A program made the position numbers and the translations under genes. Of a stretch of 64,000 nt of DNA, positions 35,613 through 46,109 are shown in pieces. How positions within the stretch are numbered: position 1 is the first letter of the stretch; every line of letters starts with the position of its first letter. The notes below the pieces were generated by a model. The model was given only the letters and a program-made list of their open reading frames with translations, searched no databases and had not been told where the DNA came from. The stretch is from Alphaproteobacteria bacterium (GTDB taxonomy: Bacteria > Pseudomonadota > Alphaproteobacteria > Rhodobacterales > Rhodobacteraceae): assembly GCA_030148665.1 (NCBI GenBank), contig JASBSZ010000047.1, positions 62,001 to 126,000 of the forward strand. Reading direction: 5' to 3'.

Positions 35613-37289
35613 TCAGAACAGGCCTTCGACCTCGCCCACCTCGTTCAGATGAATCGATTCGGCGGCCGGCCGGCGTGGCAGGCCCGGCATGGTCATGATG
35701 TCGCCGCAGATCACCACGATGAACCCGGCGCCTGCCGAAAGGCGCACCTCGCGCACCGGCACCGAATGGCCGGTGGGTGCGCCGCGCAGGTTGGGATCTG
35801 TCGAAAACGAATATTGCGTCTTGGCCATGCAGATCGGCAGATGGCCGTAACCGGCTGCCTCCCATGCGCGCAGCTGATCGCGGATCTTCTTGTCGGCCAG
35901 CACCTCGTCGGCGTGATAGATCCGCTTGGCGATGGTCTCGATCTTCTGGAACAGAGGCAGGTCATCGGGATAAAGCGGCGCAAAGGCCGATACCCCGGCA
36001 TCCGCGATTTCGGCCACACGGCGCGCCAGATCCTCGGCGCCGGCACCACCTTTTGCCCAATGCTGGCAGAGGATCGCCTCGGCCCCCTGTGCGGCAACAT
36101 AGTCGCGGATGGCGGCAATTTCGGCCTCGGTGTCGGTCACGAAATGGTTGATCGCCACAACGACCGGGACTCCGAACCCCTTGAGGTTGCCGATATGGCG
36201 GCCAAGGTTGGAACAACCCGCCTGTACCGCCTCGACATTTTCGGCCCCCAGATCGGCGCGTGCGACACCACCGTTCATCTTCATCGCGCGCACCGTCGCC
36301 ACCAGCACGACGACATCCGGCGACAGACCTGCCTTGCGGCATTTGATGTCCATGAATTTCTCGGCCCCCAGATCGGCGCCAAAGCCCGCCTCGGTAACCA
36401 CATAGTCGGCCAGCTTCAACGCCGTGCGCGTGGCCACCACGGAATTGCAGCCATGGGCGATATTCGCAAACGGGCCACCATGAACGAAGGCCGGATTGTT
36501 TTCCAGCGTCTGCACGAGGTTCGGCTGCATGGCATCCTTCAACAGCACCGTCATCGCCCCGTCGGCCCCCAGATCGCGGCAATAGATCGGACTGCGGTCG
36601 CGACGATAGGCGATGATGATATCACCGAGGCGGCGTTGCAGGTCGGCCAGATCGTCGGCCAGGCACAGGATCGCCATGACCTCCGAAGCCACCGTGATGT
36701 CAAAGCCGGTCTGGCGCGGAAAACCGTTGGCAACCCCGCCAAGGCTTGTGACGATATCGCGCAGCGCGCGGTCGTTCATGTCGACGACCCGACGCCAGAC
36801 CACGCGGCGCTCGTCGATGCCCAGCTCGTTGCCCCAGTAGATGTGGTTGTCGATCATCGCCGCCAGCAGGTTGTGGGCGCTGGTGATGGCGTGAAAATCG
36901 CCGGTAAAGTGCAGGTTCATTTCCTCCATCGGCACGACCTGTGCATAGCCGCCACCCGCAGCGCCCCCCTTCATGCCGAAACAGGGGCCCAGGCTGGCCT
37001 CGCGGATACACAGCATGGCGTCCTTGCCGATCCGGTTCAGACCGTCCGTCAGACCGACGGTTGTCGTCGTCTTGCCCTCGCCGGCGGGGGTGGGGTTGAT
37101 CGCAGTCACCAGGATCAGCTTTCCGTCGGGCTTGTCCGCCTGTGCCTTGATGAAATCGGCCGAGACCTTGGCCTTGTCATGGCCAAAGGGCAGCAGATCG
37201 CCGGCAGGAATACCCAGACGCGCGCCGATTTCCTGTATCGGCAGTTTGTGCGCCTCGCGTGCGATCTCGATATCAGACTTGTATCCCAT
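35613..37289 (-). CDS. fhs: Formate-tetrahydrofolate ligase
   Basis: ATP-dependent formylation of tetrahydrofolate with formate. The 558 residues are the normal size. The P-loop-like [20 protein letters not shown] lies near residue 65, with [20 protein letters not shown] and [15 protein letters not shown] following, all strongly conserved in the family. The start at ATG 37289 is clear because upstream codons are not family-like. It is preceded by a consensus promoter and followed by folD. In marine Rhodobacterales this pair often serves oxidation of one-carbon units from methylated compounds; here only the gene pair is seen. Confidence 0.96.
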   Translation of the reverse strand: MGYKSDIEIAREAHKLPIQEIGARLGIPAGDLLPFGHDKAKVSADFIKAQADKPDGKLILVTAINPTPAGEGKTTTTVGLTDGLNRIGKDAMLCIREASLGPCFGMKGGAAGGGYAQVVPMEEMNLHFTGDFHAITSAHNLLAAMIDNHIYWGNELGIDERRVVWRRVVDMNDRALRDIVTSLGGVANGFPRQTGFDITVASEVMAILCLADDLADLQRRLGDIIIAYRRDRSPIYCRDLGADGAMTVLLKDAMQPNLVQTLENNPAFVHGGPFANIAHGCNSVVATRTALKLADYVVTEAGFGADLGAEKFMDIKCRKAGLSPDVVVLVATVRAMKMNGGVARADLGAENVEAVQAGCSNLGRHIGNLKGFGVPVVVAINHFVTDTEAEIAAIRDYVAAQGAEAILCQHWAKGGAGAEDLARRVAEIADAGVSAFAPLYPDDLPLFQKIETIAKRIYHADEVLADKKIRDQLRAWEAAGYGHLPICMAKTQYSFSTDPNLRGAPTGHSVPVREVRLSAGAGFIVVICGDIMTMPGLPRRPAAESIHLNEVGEVEGLF

Positions 37290-37389
37290 GTCGGTTTCCT
37301 CGTTCCTGCGGGGTGATGGTGATCTGATGATGAGGCTGTGTTCATTGCCTATAGCCCCACCATCGGTATGCAAAGGCACACTTTGCGAC

Positions 37390-37418
37390 ATATTCGCGGT
37401 CGGAATCGCCCTTGTCAA
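37390..37418 (-). promoter_or_regulatory. Predicted sigma-70-type promoter of fhs
   Basis: On the minus strand a perfect TTGACA (37418-37413) is separated by 17 bases from GAATAT (37395-37390). An inverted repeat GCAAAG-N5-CTTTGC at 37370-37386 covers the expected transcription start and may be an operator. The leader to fhs would be about 90 bases. Confidence 0.5.
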
Positions 37419-37497
37419 AAGACTTGGCCGCTTTTTCCACCCCGGCCGCCGGATAGCGCCGCCCGGCCATCCCGCACATCGTGGTCGCAACAACAAA

Positions 37498-37519
37498 ATG
37501 CCCGCCTGAGGGCGGGCAT
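37498..37519 (-). terminator. Rho-independent terminator of ftsH
   Basis: ATGCCCGCC (37498-37506) and GGCGGGCAT (37511-37519) form a nine-base stem with loop TGAG. On the minus strand it is followed by TTTTGTTG, about 24 bases after the ftsH stop codon. Confidence 0.8.
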
Positions 37520-37542
37520 CTTTATGATTATTGCGTGAGCGA

Positions 37543-39477
37543 TCAGGTGGTTGGCTTGGGCTCCAGGCCGCCATCCTTGCGCGTCCTCGGGGGCGAGGTC
37601 TTGGGAACATCGGTCAGGCTGGAGCTCTTGCCGCCTGCCTGGGCCGAATCGTCTTCGTCGTCCCCCCGGTTGAGCGGCTCGCCCCTGATCACCTTGCTGA
37701 TCTCGGATCCGGTCAGGGTCTCGTATTCCAGCAGGCCCTGCGCCAGACGCTCGTGCTCGTCGGCGTGCTCGGTAAGGATCTTGCGCGCGGTCTCATAGCC
37801 CTCGTCCACGATACGGCGCACCTCGTCATCGATCAGCTTGCGCGCCTCCGGGCCGGCCACGAATTGCGAGCCCTGCGGGCCCAGATAGGTCTGCTGCTCG
37901 GAAATGTATTCGATGTTTCCCAGCTTTTCCGACATGCCGAACTGGGTGACCATCGCACGTGCAATCCGGGTGGCCTGCTGGATGTCCGAACTGGCCCCCG
38001 AGGTCACGTTATCGGGGCCGAACTTCAACTCTTCGGCCACCTTGCCGCCCATCGCCATGGCGATCTTTGACTTGTACTTGGTCTTGGTCACGCTCAGCTG
38101 GTCACGCTCGGGCAATGACAGGACAAGACCCAGCGCACGACCGCGCGGGATGATGGTGGCCTTGTGGATCGGATCATGCTGAGGCACGTGCAGACCGACG
38201 ATCGCATGGCCCGCCTCGTGATAGGCGGTCAGTTTCTTTTCGTCCTCGGTCATCACCATCGAGCGCCGCTCGGGGCCCATCATCACCTTGTCCTTGGCGT
38301 TCTCGAAATCCTCCATGGTGACGAACCGCTTGCCGGTGCGCGCGGCCATCAGGGCCGCCTCGTTCACCAGATTCGCCAGATCGGCACCCGAGAAACCGGG
38401 CGTGCCGCGGGCGATGATCTTGAGGTCCACATCCGGGGCCAGGGGCACCTTGCGGGCATGAACGGCCAGGATCTTTTCGCGGCCCTTGATATCGGGGTTG
38501 GGCACCTGCACCTGCCGGTCAAACCGGCCGGGGCGCAGCAGCGCCGGGTCCAGAACATCGGGCCGGTTGGTGGCCGCGATCAGGATCACACCCTCATTGG
38601 CCTCGAAACCGTCCATTTCCACCAGCAGCTGGTTGAGGGTCTGCTCACGTTCGTCATTGCCGCCGCCATAGCCGGCGCCACGATGGCGGCCGACCGCGTC
38701 GATTTCGTCGATGAACACGATGCAGGGCGCGTTCTTCTTGGCCTGCTCGAACATGTCGCGCACCCGGCTGGCGCCGACGCCGACGAACATCTCGACGAAA
38801 TCCGAACCGGAAATGGTGAAAAAGGGCACGCCAGCCTCGCCGGCAATGGCACGCGCCAGCAGGGTTTTACCGGTACCCGGTGGGCCGACCAGCAGCGCGC
38901 CCTTGGGGATGGTGCCGCCGAGGCGCGTGAATTTCTGCGGGTCGCGCAGGAATTCGACGATTTCCTCGAGCTCTTCCTTGGCCTCGTCGATGCCGGCGAC
39001 ATCGTCAAAGGTTACGCGCTTGGAGCTTTCGGTCAGCAGCTTGGCCTTGGACTTGCCAAAACCCATCGCGCCGCCACGACCGCCGCCCTGCATGCGGTTC
39101 ATGAAGAATATCCACACCCCGACCAGCAGCAGAACCGGACCAAACAGCGAAAGAAAGCTGAGAACCCCGGAAACCTCTTGCGGTTTGGCCGTGATGGCAA
39201 CCTTGTGCTTCAGCAGACGCTCGGTCAGCGCCTCGGTCACCTTGGTGCCATCGGGCTTGACGGTCACGTATTGCGTGCCGTCATTGGCGCGGACATAGAT
39301 CTTTTCACCATCGAAGACGACGCTCTGCACCTCGTTGCGATCGACCATCTCGATGAAGGACGAATAGTTCTTGCTCTGTGTGGACATCGAGCCCTGCGAG
39401 TTGCTGAACAGGTTGAACAGCGCCACCATCAGCAGGAAAAGGACGACCCAAAAGGCAATGTTGCGTGTGTTTCCCAA
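37543..39477 (-). CDS. ftsH: ATP-dependent zinc metalloprotease FtsH
   Basis: Membrane-anchored AAA+ protease that degrades misfolded membrane proteins and regulators. The 644 residues hold two membrane helices (about 8-24 and 107-126), the AAA+ module with Walker A GPPGTGKT at 198-205, Walker B IVFIDEID and the second region of homology, and the zinc site HEAGH at 420-424. The start is TTG at 39477: GGGGAG lies eight bases upstream and no in-frame ATG or GTG fits. It is downstream of tilS, the usual order in proteobacteria. Confidence 0.96.
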   Translation of the reverse strand: MGNTRNIAFWVVLFLLMVALFNLFSNSQGSMSTQSKNYSSFIEMVDRNEVQSVVFDGEKIYVRANDGTQYVTVKPDGTKVTEALTERLLKHKVAITAKPQEVSGVLSFLSLFGPVLLLVGVWIFFMNRMQGGGRGGAMGFGKSKAKLLTESSKRVTFDDVAGIDEAKEELEEIVEFLRDPQKFTRLGGTIPKGALLVGPPGTGKTLLARAIAGEAGVPFFTISGSDFVEMFVGVGASRVRDMFEQAKKNAPCIVFIDEIDAVGRHRGAGYGGGNDEREQTLNQLLVEMDGFEANEGVILIAATNRPDVLDPALLRPGRFDRQVQVPNPDIKGREKILAVHARKVPLAPDVDLKIIARGTPGFSGADLANLVNEAALMAARTGKRFVTMEDFENAKDKVMMGPERRSMVMTEDEKKLTAYHEAGHAIVGLHVPQHDPIHKATIIPRGRALGLVLSLPERDQLSVTKTKYKSKIAMAMGGKVAEELKFGPDNVTSGASSDIQQATRIARAMVTQFGMSEKLGNIEYISEQQTYLGPQGSQFVAGPEARKLIDDEVRRIVDEGYETARKILTEHADEHERLAQGLLEYETLTGSEISKVIRGEPLNRGDDEDDSAQAGGKSSSLTDVPKTSPPRTRKDGGLEPKPTT

Positions 39478-39567
39478 TACACAGGCTCCCCTGAATGGAA
39501 CTGACTCGCCCGAACGAACAGGGACGAGTCTCTGGTTGAGCCTAACATAGGCATCCCCGGCGGGGAT

Positions 39568-40845
39568 TCAATGCGATATAATCGTGGAATAATAATGGTC
39601 GCAGGCAGGAATACGCCGACAGGACCAGCCATTTGCAAGCCCCGCAAGGGGCGCGGCGATCAGTTCGCTGCCCCTCCAGACCGCCGGGGAAACCAGCAGG
39701 GCGCCCCGCCGGATGCCGGTTTCGCGCCAGTCCGGGCATGCCGCCAACCCCCGTTCGCCCAGCGCCGCGACATGACAATCATCGGGGCAATCATCGGGAC
39801 TTGCCGGCGCGCTCAGCTGCCATCGGCCATCCCAGAGCTGCGACGGTCGGGCAATGCTGCCTTTGATCGCGGCGGGCTCGCGCATGATCACGATCACCGG
39901 GCCGGCAGGGATATCGACCAGGCAACCGCCCAGGCTGCCCCCGCGCCCGGCCTCGATCTGGCCGAGAAGCCCGATCAGCGCCTTCAGGCGCGGGCGATAT
40001 GTAGCGCCCCCAACCCATAGCAGGCTGTGCGCCAACAGGCGACGCCGGATTTCCTCGGGCAGTTGCAGAAACCCGTCGCAATCTATCGCAACCGCACCCG
40101 CGGCATCGACACGGGCCAGTTGCCGCGCCGCAGACAAGGTCTGCCGGTCCAGCGCCGCACGGGCAACCGACATGCGTGCGGCGGTATCGGCCAGCCCCTC
40201 GGCATCGAGCCCCAGCGCGGCCAGCGCGGCCAGCGCCCGACGCGCCCGGACGCGGGCAAAACGCGTATCCTCGTTGCTGGGGTCATCCGCCCAGCTCTGA
40301 CCACGGCTGCGCAGGAAATCCCGCAACTCGGCCCGCCGCAAATGCAACAGAGGGCGCACCAAACGGAGTCCATCCACTTTGACCGAAGGGGCCATGCCCG
40401 ACAACCCGTCGACGCCCGAGCCCCGCGCAAGGCGCAACAACACGGTTTCCGCCTGATCGTCCAGCGTATGCCCCAGCGCAACGACACCGATCCCGTTGCG
40501 CCGCGCCCACGCGCCGATGAGACGACGGCGGGCCTGTCGCGCCGCGTCCTGCAGATTGCCGCGCCCGTCCCAGCCTTGCCAGGAAAGCGTTTCATGGGAA
40601 ATCCCGAGGCCGGCGCAGGCGCGTGCGGCAAGGGCTGCCTCGTCGGCGGCTTCGGCGCGCAGGTTGTGATTGACGGTTACCGCAGCAAGCGCCGTGCGCC
40701 GCGACCCGGCCCACCGCGCAGCCAGCAGGAGCAACGCCATCGAATCGCCCCCCCCCGAAAGGGCCAGGCCCAATCTAGCCGGCGGATCATCGGCAAACAG
40801 TCGGTCAAGGCCCGAAACGAGATGGGCGATTTCGTATTCTGTCAA
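39568..40845 (-). CDS. tilS: tRNA(Ile)-lysidine synthetase
   Basis: Modifies the wobble cytidine of the CAU-anticodon tRNA-Ile to lysidine, so that it reads AUA. The PP-loop motif LALSGGGDSMALLLLA lies near residue 28 and the ATPase domain continues with GHTLDDQAETVLLRLARGSGVDGLSGM. The 425-residue protein includes the smaller C-terminal region. I place the start at TTG 40845, which overlaps the cpoB stop (TTGA); a GTG nine bases upstream is equally in frame. The last residues (after about 405) are not conserved in my memory. It belongs to the pal-cpoB-tilS-ftsH run. Confidence 0.88.
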   Translation of the reverse strand: MTEYEIAHLVSGLDRLFADDPPARLGLALSGGGDSMALLLLAARWAGSRRTALAAVTVNHNLRAEAADEAALAARACAGLGISHETLSWQGWDGRGNLQDAARQARRRLIGAWARRNGIGVVALGHTLDDQAETVLLRLARGSGVDGLSGMAPSVKVDGLRLVRPLLHLRRAELRDFLRSRGQSWADDPSNEDTRFARVRARRALAALAALGLDAEGLADTAARMSVARAALDRQTLSAARQLARVDAAGAVAIDCDGFLQLPEEIRRRLLAHSLLWVGGATYRPRLKALIGLLGQIEAGRGGSLGGCLVDIPAGPVIVIMREPAAIKGSIARPSQLWDGRWQLSAPASPDDCPDDCHVAALGERGLAACPDWRETGIRRGALLVSPAVWRGSELIAAPLAGLANGWSCRRIPACDHYYSTIISH

Positions 40846-41672
40846 CCGCCACACCCGAGATCCTGCATCGACTGCGCCGCCTGTTTCACCACGTCGGGTG
40901 CGTTGGGATAGCGCGGCTTGACCTCGTTCAGGGTCAGGCAGGCCTCGTCCTTCTGGCCGATCTTGTCGAGGCTGATCCCCAGACGATACAGCGCACGCGG
41001 GGCAAATTCGCTGTCGGGGGCACCGCTGAAGCTCTGCAGATATGCGCGCGCGGCCTCGCTCCATTTCTCGAGTCGGGCCAGCGACTCGCCGCGCCAGTAT
41101 TCGGCTGCGGGAACCAGCGGACCGTCGGGATAATTGCCCGGGTAGCTCTTGAACAGGTCGGCGGCGCGCTGATAATCGCCGGCGTCAAAGGCTGCCTTGG
41201 CGGTCTTGAAATCCTCTTCCTCTCCGACGGCCAGCTCGGTCTTGGACGCGGGCTGCGATTCCGACACCACCGGCGGGGGCGAGACATTGCCACCCAAGGT
41301 GGTTGTCTCGCCCAGCTTTGACGTATCGCCGCCTTCCAGTTCGACAAGACGAAATTCCAGATCGCCGATCCGGTTGGTGCCATCCTTGACGATGCGACGG
41401 ATCCAGAACTCGGTCCGCTCGACCTTGTTGGTCAGCCGCTGAAGCTCCTGTTCAAGCGCGTCGATCCGCGCCAGTTCGTTGTTTGCCGCCGGAGGTGGTG
41501 TGTTGATTCCGGTCGTGGACAGCTCCTGCTTGAGGCGCTGGATCTCGACATAGAGGATGTTCAACTCCTGCCGGACGTCGGCAAGGGTTTCCTTGCGGCT
41601 CTGCTGGGCCTGCGCCGGCAACCCCGTCAGGGCCGCCAGCGCGATAACGACGATCAGGTGCAGGGGTTTCAT
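40842..41672 (-). CDS. cpoB: Cell division coordinator CpoB (YbgF)
   Basis: Periplasmic Tol-Pal accessory protein that in E. coli links outer-membrane constriction to septal peptidoglycan synthesis. The 276 residues start with a Sec signal peptide (LIVVIALAALTGLPAQAQQ), followed by a predicted coiled coil (about residues 28-100, with LARIDALEQELQRLTNKVERTE) and C-terminal TPR repeats from about 150 (FKTAKAAFDAGDYQRAADLFKSY, AAEYWRGESLARLEKW, ALYRLGISLDKIGQ). It lies 15 bases after pal. Confidence 0.92.
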   Translation of the reverse strand: MKPLHLIVVIALAALTGLPAQAQQSRKETLADVRQELNILYVEIQRLKQELSTTGINTPPPAANNELARIDALEQELQRLTNKVERTEFWIRRIVKDGTNRIGDLEFRLVELEGGDTSKLGETTTLGGNVSPPPVVSESQPASKTELAVGEEEDFKTAKAAFDAGDYQRAADLFKSYPGNYPDGPLVPAAEYWRGESLARLEKWSEAARAYLQSFSGAPDSEFAPRALYRLGISLDKIGQKDEACLTLNEVKPRYPNAPDVVKQAAQSMQDLGCGG

Positions 41673-41686
41673 CCGCTCACCCTGCC

Positions 41687-42166
41687 CTAGCTGGTCGCCC
41701 GCACATGCAGCACGGTGACCGCACGACGGTTCTGGGACCAGCAGCTTTCGGCCGAGCAGGTCGCGATCGGCCGTTCCTTGCCATAGCTGACTGTCGTCAG
41801 GCGGGTGGGCGATATGCCCTTGCTGACCAGATATTCCTTGACCGCACTTGCACGCCGCGCGCCCAGCGCGATGTTGTATTCGCGCGTGCCGCGTTCATCG
41901 GTATGGCCCTCGATCACCGCGTTGAACCCGGGGTTCTGCTTCAGCCACTCGGCCTGGGCGTCGAGAATGGCCATGGCTGCCGGGCTGAGTGCGCTCTTGT
42001 CCACGTCGAAAAGAACCCGGTCGCCAACCGTGGCGACGAAATATTCGGGCGTGTCGGGTTTGTAGTTCGCCTGTCCGACATTCGCGCCGCTGTCGGGAAT
42101 ACCGCCCGCGCAGGCAGCCAGTACGAACGAGGCAAAGGTCAGGATCACTGCCAGTCTTGGAGTCAT
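41687..42166 (-). CDS. pal: Peptidoglycan-associated lipoprotein Pal
   Basis: Outer-membrane lipoprotein that binds peptidoglycan through an OmpA-like domain and works with TolB. The 159 residues begin with a lipoprotein signal ([19 protein letters not shown], lipobox LAAC). The OmpA domain has the signature [20 protein letters not shown] with the aspartate and arginine that hold diaminopimelate. The ATG at 42166 is preceded by its own AT-rich promoter-like region and a leader hairpin, so pal may be transcribed independently of tolB. Confidence 0.96.
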   Translation of the reverse strand: MTPRLAVILTFASFVLAACAGGIPDSGANVGQANYKPDTPEYFVATVGDRVLFDVDKSALSPAAMAILDAQAEWLKQNPGFNAVIEGHTDERGTREYNIALGARRASAVKEYLVSKGISPTRLTTVSYGKERPIATCSAESCWSQNRRAVTVLHVRATS

Positions 42167-42184
42167 GTCTTGGTTCCTTGTATG

Positions 42185-42205
42185 GGCCGCAATATGCGGC
42201 CTTTT
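42185..42205 (-). promoter_or_regulatory. Hairpin in the leader of pal
   Basis: GGCCGCA (42185-42191) and TGCGGCC (42195-42201) form a seven-base stem with loop ATA about 20 bases before the pal start codon. On the plus strand it is followed by TTTT, so it could also terminate antisense transcription. Confidence 0.5.
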
Positions 42206-42220
42206 GTCTGCTCCGCCATG

Positions 42221-42243
42221 TTTATACCATTCCAGAGCTGGAA
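42221..42243 (-). promoter_or_regulatory. Promoter-like element of pal with inverted repeat
   Basis: A TATAAA -10 box (minus strand, 42226-42221) lies 55 bases before pal, and the inverted repeat TTCCAG-N2-CTGGAA (42230-42243) covers its spacer. The -35 region is weak (TTCCCC at 17-base spacing). The repeat may be an operator or activator site. Confidence 0.4.
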
Positions 42244-42283
42244 GGGGAATCACGGCACGGTTACCTTTTCGACCCGGACACGA

Positions 42284-43654
42284 TCACTTCATCAGGCGCG
42301 ACCACGATGGATCGGACGCGGATTCGGGGGTGGGAACCCGCTTGAGGTTGCGGCCGCTGACATCGACCGACCAGATCTGCGGTGCCGAATTTGCCCCCCT
42401 GCCCTGGCGGAAGAACATCAGCACCCGCCCGTTGGGTGCCCAGGTCGGCCCCTCATCCAGGAACGAGGCCGTCAGCAGGCGTTCCTCGCTGCCATCGGTG
42501 CGCATCACTCCGATATGAAAGCGGCCCTTGTTCATCTTGGTAAAGGCAATCAGATCGCCACGCGGAGACCATACCGGGGTCGCGTAACGGCCGGCGCCAA
42601 AGCTGATGCGCCGGGCCTCGCCGCCATTGGCGGGCATGATGTACAACTGCTGCGACCCCGAGCGGTCGCTTTCGAACACGATCTGGCGGCCATCGGGCGA
42701 ATAGCTGGGTGCCGTCTCGATCGAAGGGGCCGAGGTCAGGCGCGTGCGTTTGCCTGATCCCAGATCGATGCGGTAGATATCGACATTGCCCGCCTTGCTG
42801 AGCGACAGCAGGACCGATCGGCCATCGGGCGAGAAACGGGGGGCAAAGCTCATCTCGGGCAGATCATCCACTGCCCGACGGCGCATGGACTTGAGGGTCA
42901 TCAGATAGACCCGCGGCAGGCCGGTTTCGTATGACGTATAAAGGATGGAACGACCATCCGGCGAAAAGCGCGGTGCCAGAACCAGCGCACGATCGTCAGT
43001 CAGATAACGCAGATTGGCCCCATCGTAATCCATGATTGCCAGACGCTTGCGCCGGACGTTCTTGGGTCCGCTTTCGGACACGAATACCACCCGGCTGTCG
43101 AAATAGCCGCCCTCGCCCGTCAGGCGCTCGTAAACGGCATCGGCAACCTTGTGGCCCATGCGGCGCCAGTCCTTGCGCCGGCCGGTGAATTTCAGACCCT
43201 TGCCCAGCTGGGTCTGGGCAAAGACGTCAAACAGGCGAAACTTGACCTCAAGCCGCCCACCCAGTTTCAACGATACGGCCCCCGTGATCAGCGCCTGGGC
43301 ATTGACCGCCTTCCAGTCCGAGAACTGCACGGGTGCATCGAAATTGGATATCCCCGAAATCTGTGCCGCGGGCGGTATCTCGCGAAACAGCCCGGTGCCC
43401 ACCAGATCGGCCACGACAAGCTGGCTGATATCGCTGGCCAGCTGGGTCGCGGCCGCTGAATCGGCAACAAAGGTCGGCACGGCAAAGGGCATCGGCTCGA
43501 TCACACCCTGGGTGATCTCGATCCTCAGGGGGCCGGCGGTCGCCCGATTCCGGGAATCGGCCGTCTGGGCCTGCGCCGCCTGCATGAACGGCGAGGCCGG
43601 CACCGCCAGCGCAAACAGCACAACGAATGTCAGAAAGGCAAAAGGAGGTCTCAT
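42284..43654 (-). CDS. tolB: Tol-Pal system beta-propeller protein TolB
   Basis: Periplasmic protein that shuttles between Pal and the TolQRA motor. It has a Sec signal peptide ([26 protein letters not shown]), the N-terminal alpha/beta domain (about 40-190), and a C-terminal six-bladed propeller recognisable from repeated [10 protein letters not shown] and [10 protein letters not shown] motifs (about residues 230-430). The 456-residue length is normal. The ATG overlaps the tolA stop (ATGA at 43651-43654), so translation is coupled. Confidence 0.95.
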   Translation of the reverse strand: MRPPFAFLTFVVLFALAVPASPFMQAAQAQTADSRNRATAGPLRIEITQGVIEPMPFAVPTFVADSAAATQLASDISQLVVADLVGTGLFREIPPAAQISGISNFDAPVQFSDWKAVNAQALITGAVSLKLGGRLEVKFRLFDVFAQTQLGKGLKFTGRRKDWRRMGHKVADAVYERLTGEGGYFDSRVVFVSESGPKNVRRKRLAIMDYDGANLRYLTDDRALVLAPRFSPDGRSILYTSYETGLPRVYLMTLKSMRRRAVDDLPEMSFAPRFSPDGRSVLLSLSKAGNVDIYRIDLGSGKRTRLTSAPSIETAPSYSPDGRQIVFESDRSGSQQLYIMPANGGEARRISFGAGRYATPVWSPRGDLIAFTKMNKGRFHIGVMRTDGSEERLLTASFLDEGPTWAPNGRVLMFFRQGRGANSAPQIWSVDVSGRNLKRVPTPESASDPSWSRLMK

Positions 43655-44802
43655 TTGATCCTCATCTTTTCGGGATTGAATGTCATTTCGATATTACGCC
43701 AGCGATCATACTTTGCCACCGGAAGTTTGTACCCCTTGATTCCACAGCGCAGTATTGCACGCCTTGCGGCATCAAAGGCACTCTGTTTCGCCGATTCCGA
43801 CCCGTCGGTCGCACTGATCAGCCTGATCGTGCCGGGCCGCGGCTTGCCATTGCGCTCCATCGAGACGCCAACGACAACCGTGATGCGCGCCGATTCCGAA
43901 CTGGGGTTGACGTTCCAGCACTCCTGAACCGCCAGCCGGAGAGCGTCCTTTTCCGCCCCGGTCAGGGGTGGTCCCGAGGGCGCGGGTGCAGGAGGCGACG
44001 GCGCCGGTCGGGTGGCACTGGCGCGCTGGGCGGCAGCAAGGGCCGCGGCAATATCGCGTGCAGCCCGCGCCTTGTCGGCCAGTTTCGCCGGACGACCCCT
44101 GGGTCGGCTGCTGCGCAGGGGGGCGGCAGTCTTTTTCTTGCGCGTGGCCTCGGTCACGATCCGGGTCGAAGCCTGCTTGGGCGCGGTCTCGACACGCGGC
44201 TTGTCGGGAACCGTTGCCTTGCGGTCGGGGCGGGTCGCCTTTTGCACCCTGGGGGCGGTTCTGGCATCGGTGGGCGGGGGTGGCGCCGGTGTCGTGTCAA
44301 CACGCGGCGAGGGGGCCTCGGCCGCGTCGGGGGGCACCGGACGATCCGGCTGGTCGAGCCCCTCGCGCGCAACCGGGGCAATGGGCGCGGTGGGCATGAT
44401 CAGACTTGCGCCCTGCTCGGTCACGCTGGGCTCGGCCGCCATTTTCGGGGCCTCGACCTGGGCCGTCGCGCGCACCGGATTCCTGAGCGCGGTCAGATCG
44501 GGCGGTGTGACCACCTGCTGTCGAGGCAGATCTTCCTTGCGCGGTCTCGCGGGAGGAGGCGTGTCGGCCGCGGGCGCCTTGGGTGCGGTGGCGCGGTCGG
44601 GCGCAAAGCTGGGCTTTGTCACATCCTGGACGGTCTGGGGTGAACTGCTCTGGGCCGCATCAAGCTCGGCGCGGGAAATCAGGGAAACCTCGGTCACCCG
44701 AAATTCGGGCGGCGTGGGCTTGTCGGACAATACGGATCCCAGGATCACCCAGCCGATGACCGCGACATGGCCAAGGCCCGATATGTAGGTTCCTGTCTGC
44801 AC
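43651..44802 (-). CDS. tolA: Tol-Pal system protein TolA
   Basis: Inner-membrane protein that spans the periplasm and transmits proton-motive force from TolQR. The 383 residues comprise one membrane helix near the N terminus ([20 protein letters not shown]), a long proline/alanine/basic linker (about 60-275) and a C-terminal TonB-like domain ([43 protein letters not shown]). The linker is proline-rich rather than the long alanine-lysine helix of E. coli TolA, as is usual in alphaproteobacteria. Nine bases separate it from tolR. Confidence 0.9.
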   Translation of the reverse strand: MQTGTYISGLGHVAVIGWVILGSVLSDKPTPPEFRVTEVSLISRAELDAAQSSSPQTVQDVTKPSFAPDRATAPKAPAADTPPPARPRKEDLPRQQVVTPPDLTALRNPVRATAQVEAPKMAAEPSVTEQGASLIMPTAPIAPVAREGLDQPDRPVPPDAAEAPSPRVDTTPAPPPPTDARTAPRVQKATRPDRKATVPDKPRVETAPKQASTRIVTEATRKKKTAAPLRSSRPRGRPAKLADKARAARDIAAALAAAQRASATRPAPSPPAPAPSGPPLTGAEKDALRLAVQECWNVNPSSESARITVVVGVSMERNGKPRPGTIRLISATDGSESAKQSAFDAARRAILRCGIKGYKLPVAKYDRWRNIEMTFNPEKMRIK

Positions 44803-44811
44803 CGCGCACGC

Positions 44812-45285
44812 CTAGTTGTCCTGCCCGTTCAGTGTCGGGCCCCCTGAATCGGTCACCAGCCCGATCTTGCGAAACCCTCCGGCGTTGAGCGCGCCCATCA
44901 CCTGCATGACCACCTCGTAAGGCACCCGGCCATCGGCGCGCAGAAAGATCTTGTCGTTCTGCCGTTCGGCCGCGATCGCGCGCAGCTTGGGGATCAGCGC
45001 CTTGCGATCGATCCGGGTTTTCTGCAACACCAGCTGCCCGTCGGCGGTGATCGACAGCGTAAGCGGCTGCTCCTTTTCGCCGGGCAGCGGCGTTGCAGCA
45101 GTCTTGGGCAGCTTGACCGGAACACCGACCGTCAGCATGGGTGCCGCAACCATGAAGATGATCAGCAACACCAGCATGACATCGACCATCGGCGTCACGT
45201 TGATATCGGCCATGGGCGGGGTACGCCTGCGCCCACTGCGCCTCTTGCGCCTGCGATCGCCGCCCTCGACCATGCCGCCCCCCAT
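44812..45285 (-). CDS. tolR: Tol-Pal system protein TolR (ExbD family)
   Basis: Single-pass inner-membrane subunit of the TolQR proton channel. The 157 residues have a basic N terminus, then the helix that begins MADINVTPMVDVMLVLLIIFMV; the aspartate in TPMVDVML is the conserved channel residue. The periplasmic part (KIFLRADGRVPYEVVMQVMGALNAGGFRKIGLVT, residues about 110-145) is typical ExbD/TolR. It follows tolQ by three bases. Confidence 0.95.
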   Translation of the reverse strand: MGGGMVEGGDRRRKRRSGRRRTPPMADINVTPMVDVMLVLLIIFMVAAPMLTVGVPVKLPKTAATPLPGEKEQPLTLSITADGQLVLQKTRIDRKALIPKLRAIAAERQNDKIFLRADGRVPYEVVMQVMGALNAGGFRKIGLVTDSGGPTLNGQDN

Positions 45286-45288
45286 CGC

Positions 45289-45960
45289 CTAAAGGTCCAG
45301 CTGGCGCGAAAGGATGGTCGAGAATTCGTCGGCGAAACTGTCAAGACCCGATGCAATGGCATCGGCATCGGCCGACAGCTTGTTATAAAAGATGACTGCG
45401 GGGATCGCCGCCAGCAGGCCCAGCGCCGTTGCCACCAGGGCCTCGGCGATGCCCGGCGCCACGACCGCCAGATTGGTGCTCTGCTGCAGGGCAATGTCCT
45501 GAAAGGCGTTCTTGATGCCCCAGACGGTGCCGAAAAGGCCGACAAAAGGCGCGGTCGATCCGACGGTTGCGAGGAAATTCAGCCCCTGCGTCAGGCGGGC
45601 CGTTTCCCGGGCGATCGCGACATCCATCGAGCGGTCTATCCGCGCCTGCGTCCCCGCCATCATCGCCCCGTCCGAGCGGTGCGAACGGTTCCATTCGGCC
45701 ATGCCCGCGCAAAATATCTTTTCCGACGCCCCCCGCGGGTTGTCGGCGATCTTGGTGTACAACTCGTCCAGCGGTTCGCCCGACCAGAAAGCGCGGTCGA
45801 ACATGGCAGCCTCGCGTCGGGCTATACGGAAATTGATGAATTTCTGGATGATGATCGCCCAGGACCAGAATGATGCCAGAACCAGCGCCAGCATCACGAA
45901 CTTGACGATCAGGGTTGCCCGCACGAACAGTGCGAGAATCGAAAAATCCACTGTTTCCAT
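45289..45960 (-). CDS. tolQ: Tol-Pal system protein TolQ (MotA/TolQ/ExbB family)
   Basis: Three-helix inner-membrane subunit of the TolQR motor, 223 residues. Membrane segments are at about 12-36, 130-155 and 170-195, with the conserved LATVGSTAPFVGLFGTVWGI and GIAEALVATALGLLAAIPAV signatures. First gene of the tolQRAB block. A 149-base gap separates it from the upstream ybgC, long enough for a promoter of its own; it contains a small GGGCC/GGCCC hairpin. Confidence 0.95.
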   Translation of the reverse strand: METVDFSILALFVRATLIVKFVMLALVLASFWSWAIIIQKFINFRIARREAAMFDRAFWSGEPLDELYTKIADNPRGASEKIFCAGMAEWNRSHRSDGAMMAGTQARIDRSMDVAIARETARLTQGLNFLATVGSTAPFVGLFGTVWGIKNAFQDIALQQSTNLAVVAPGIAEALVATALGLLAAIPAVIFYNKLSADADAIASGLDSFADEFSTILSRQLDL

Positions 45961-46109
45961 CAGCCTGCTCTTTCAGCCCCCGATTCGATTGCGGGGATTT
46001 GGATTCGTGTACGAACCATTGCCCAAATGCCGTAACGCAGGGCCCTGTTCAGGCCCGTTTTGCACGAGAGACTAACAATTCGCCACCTCTCTTGCTACCG
46101 CTTGAACGA

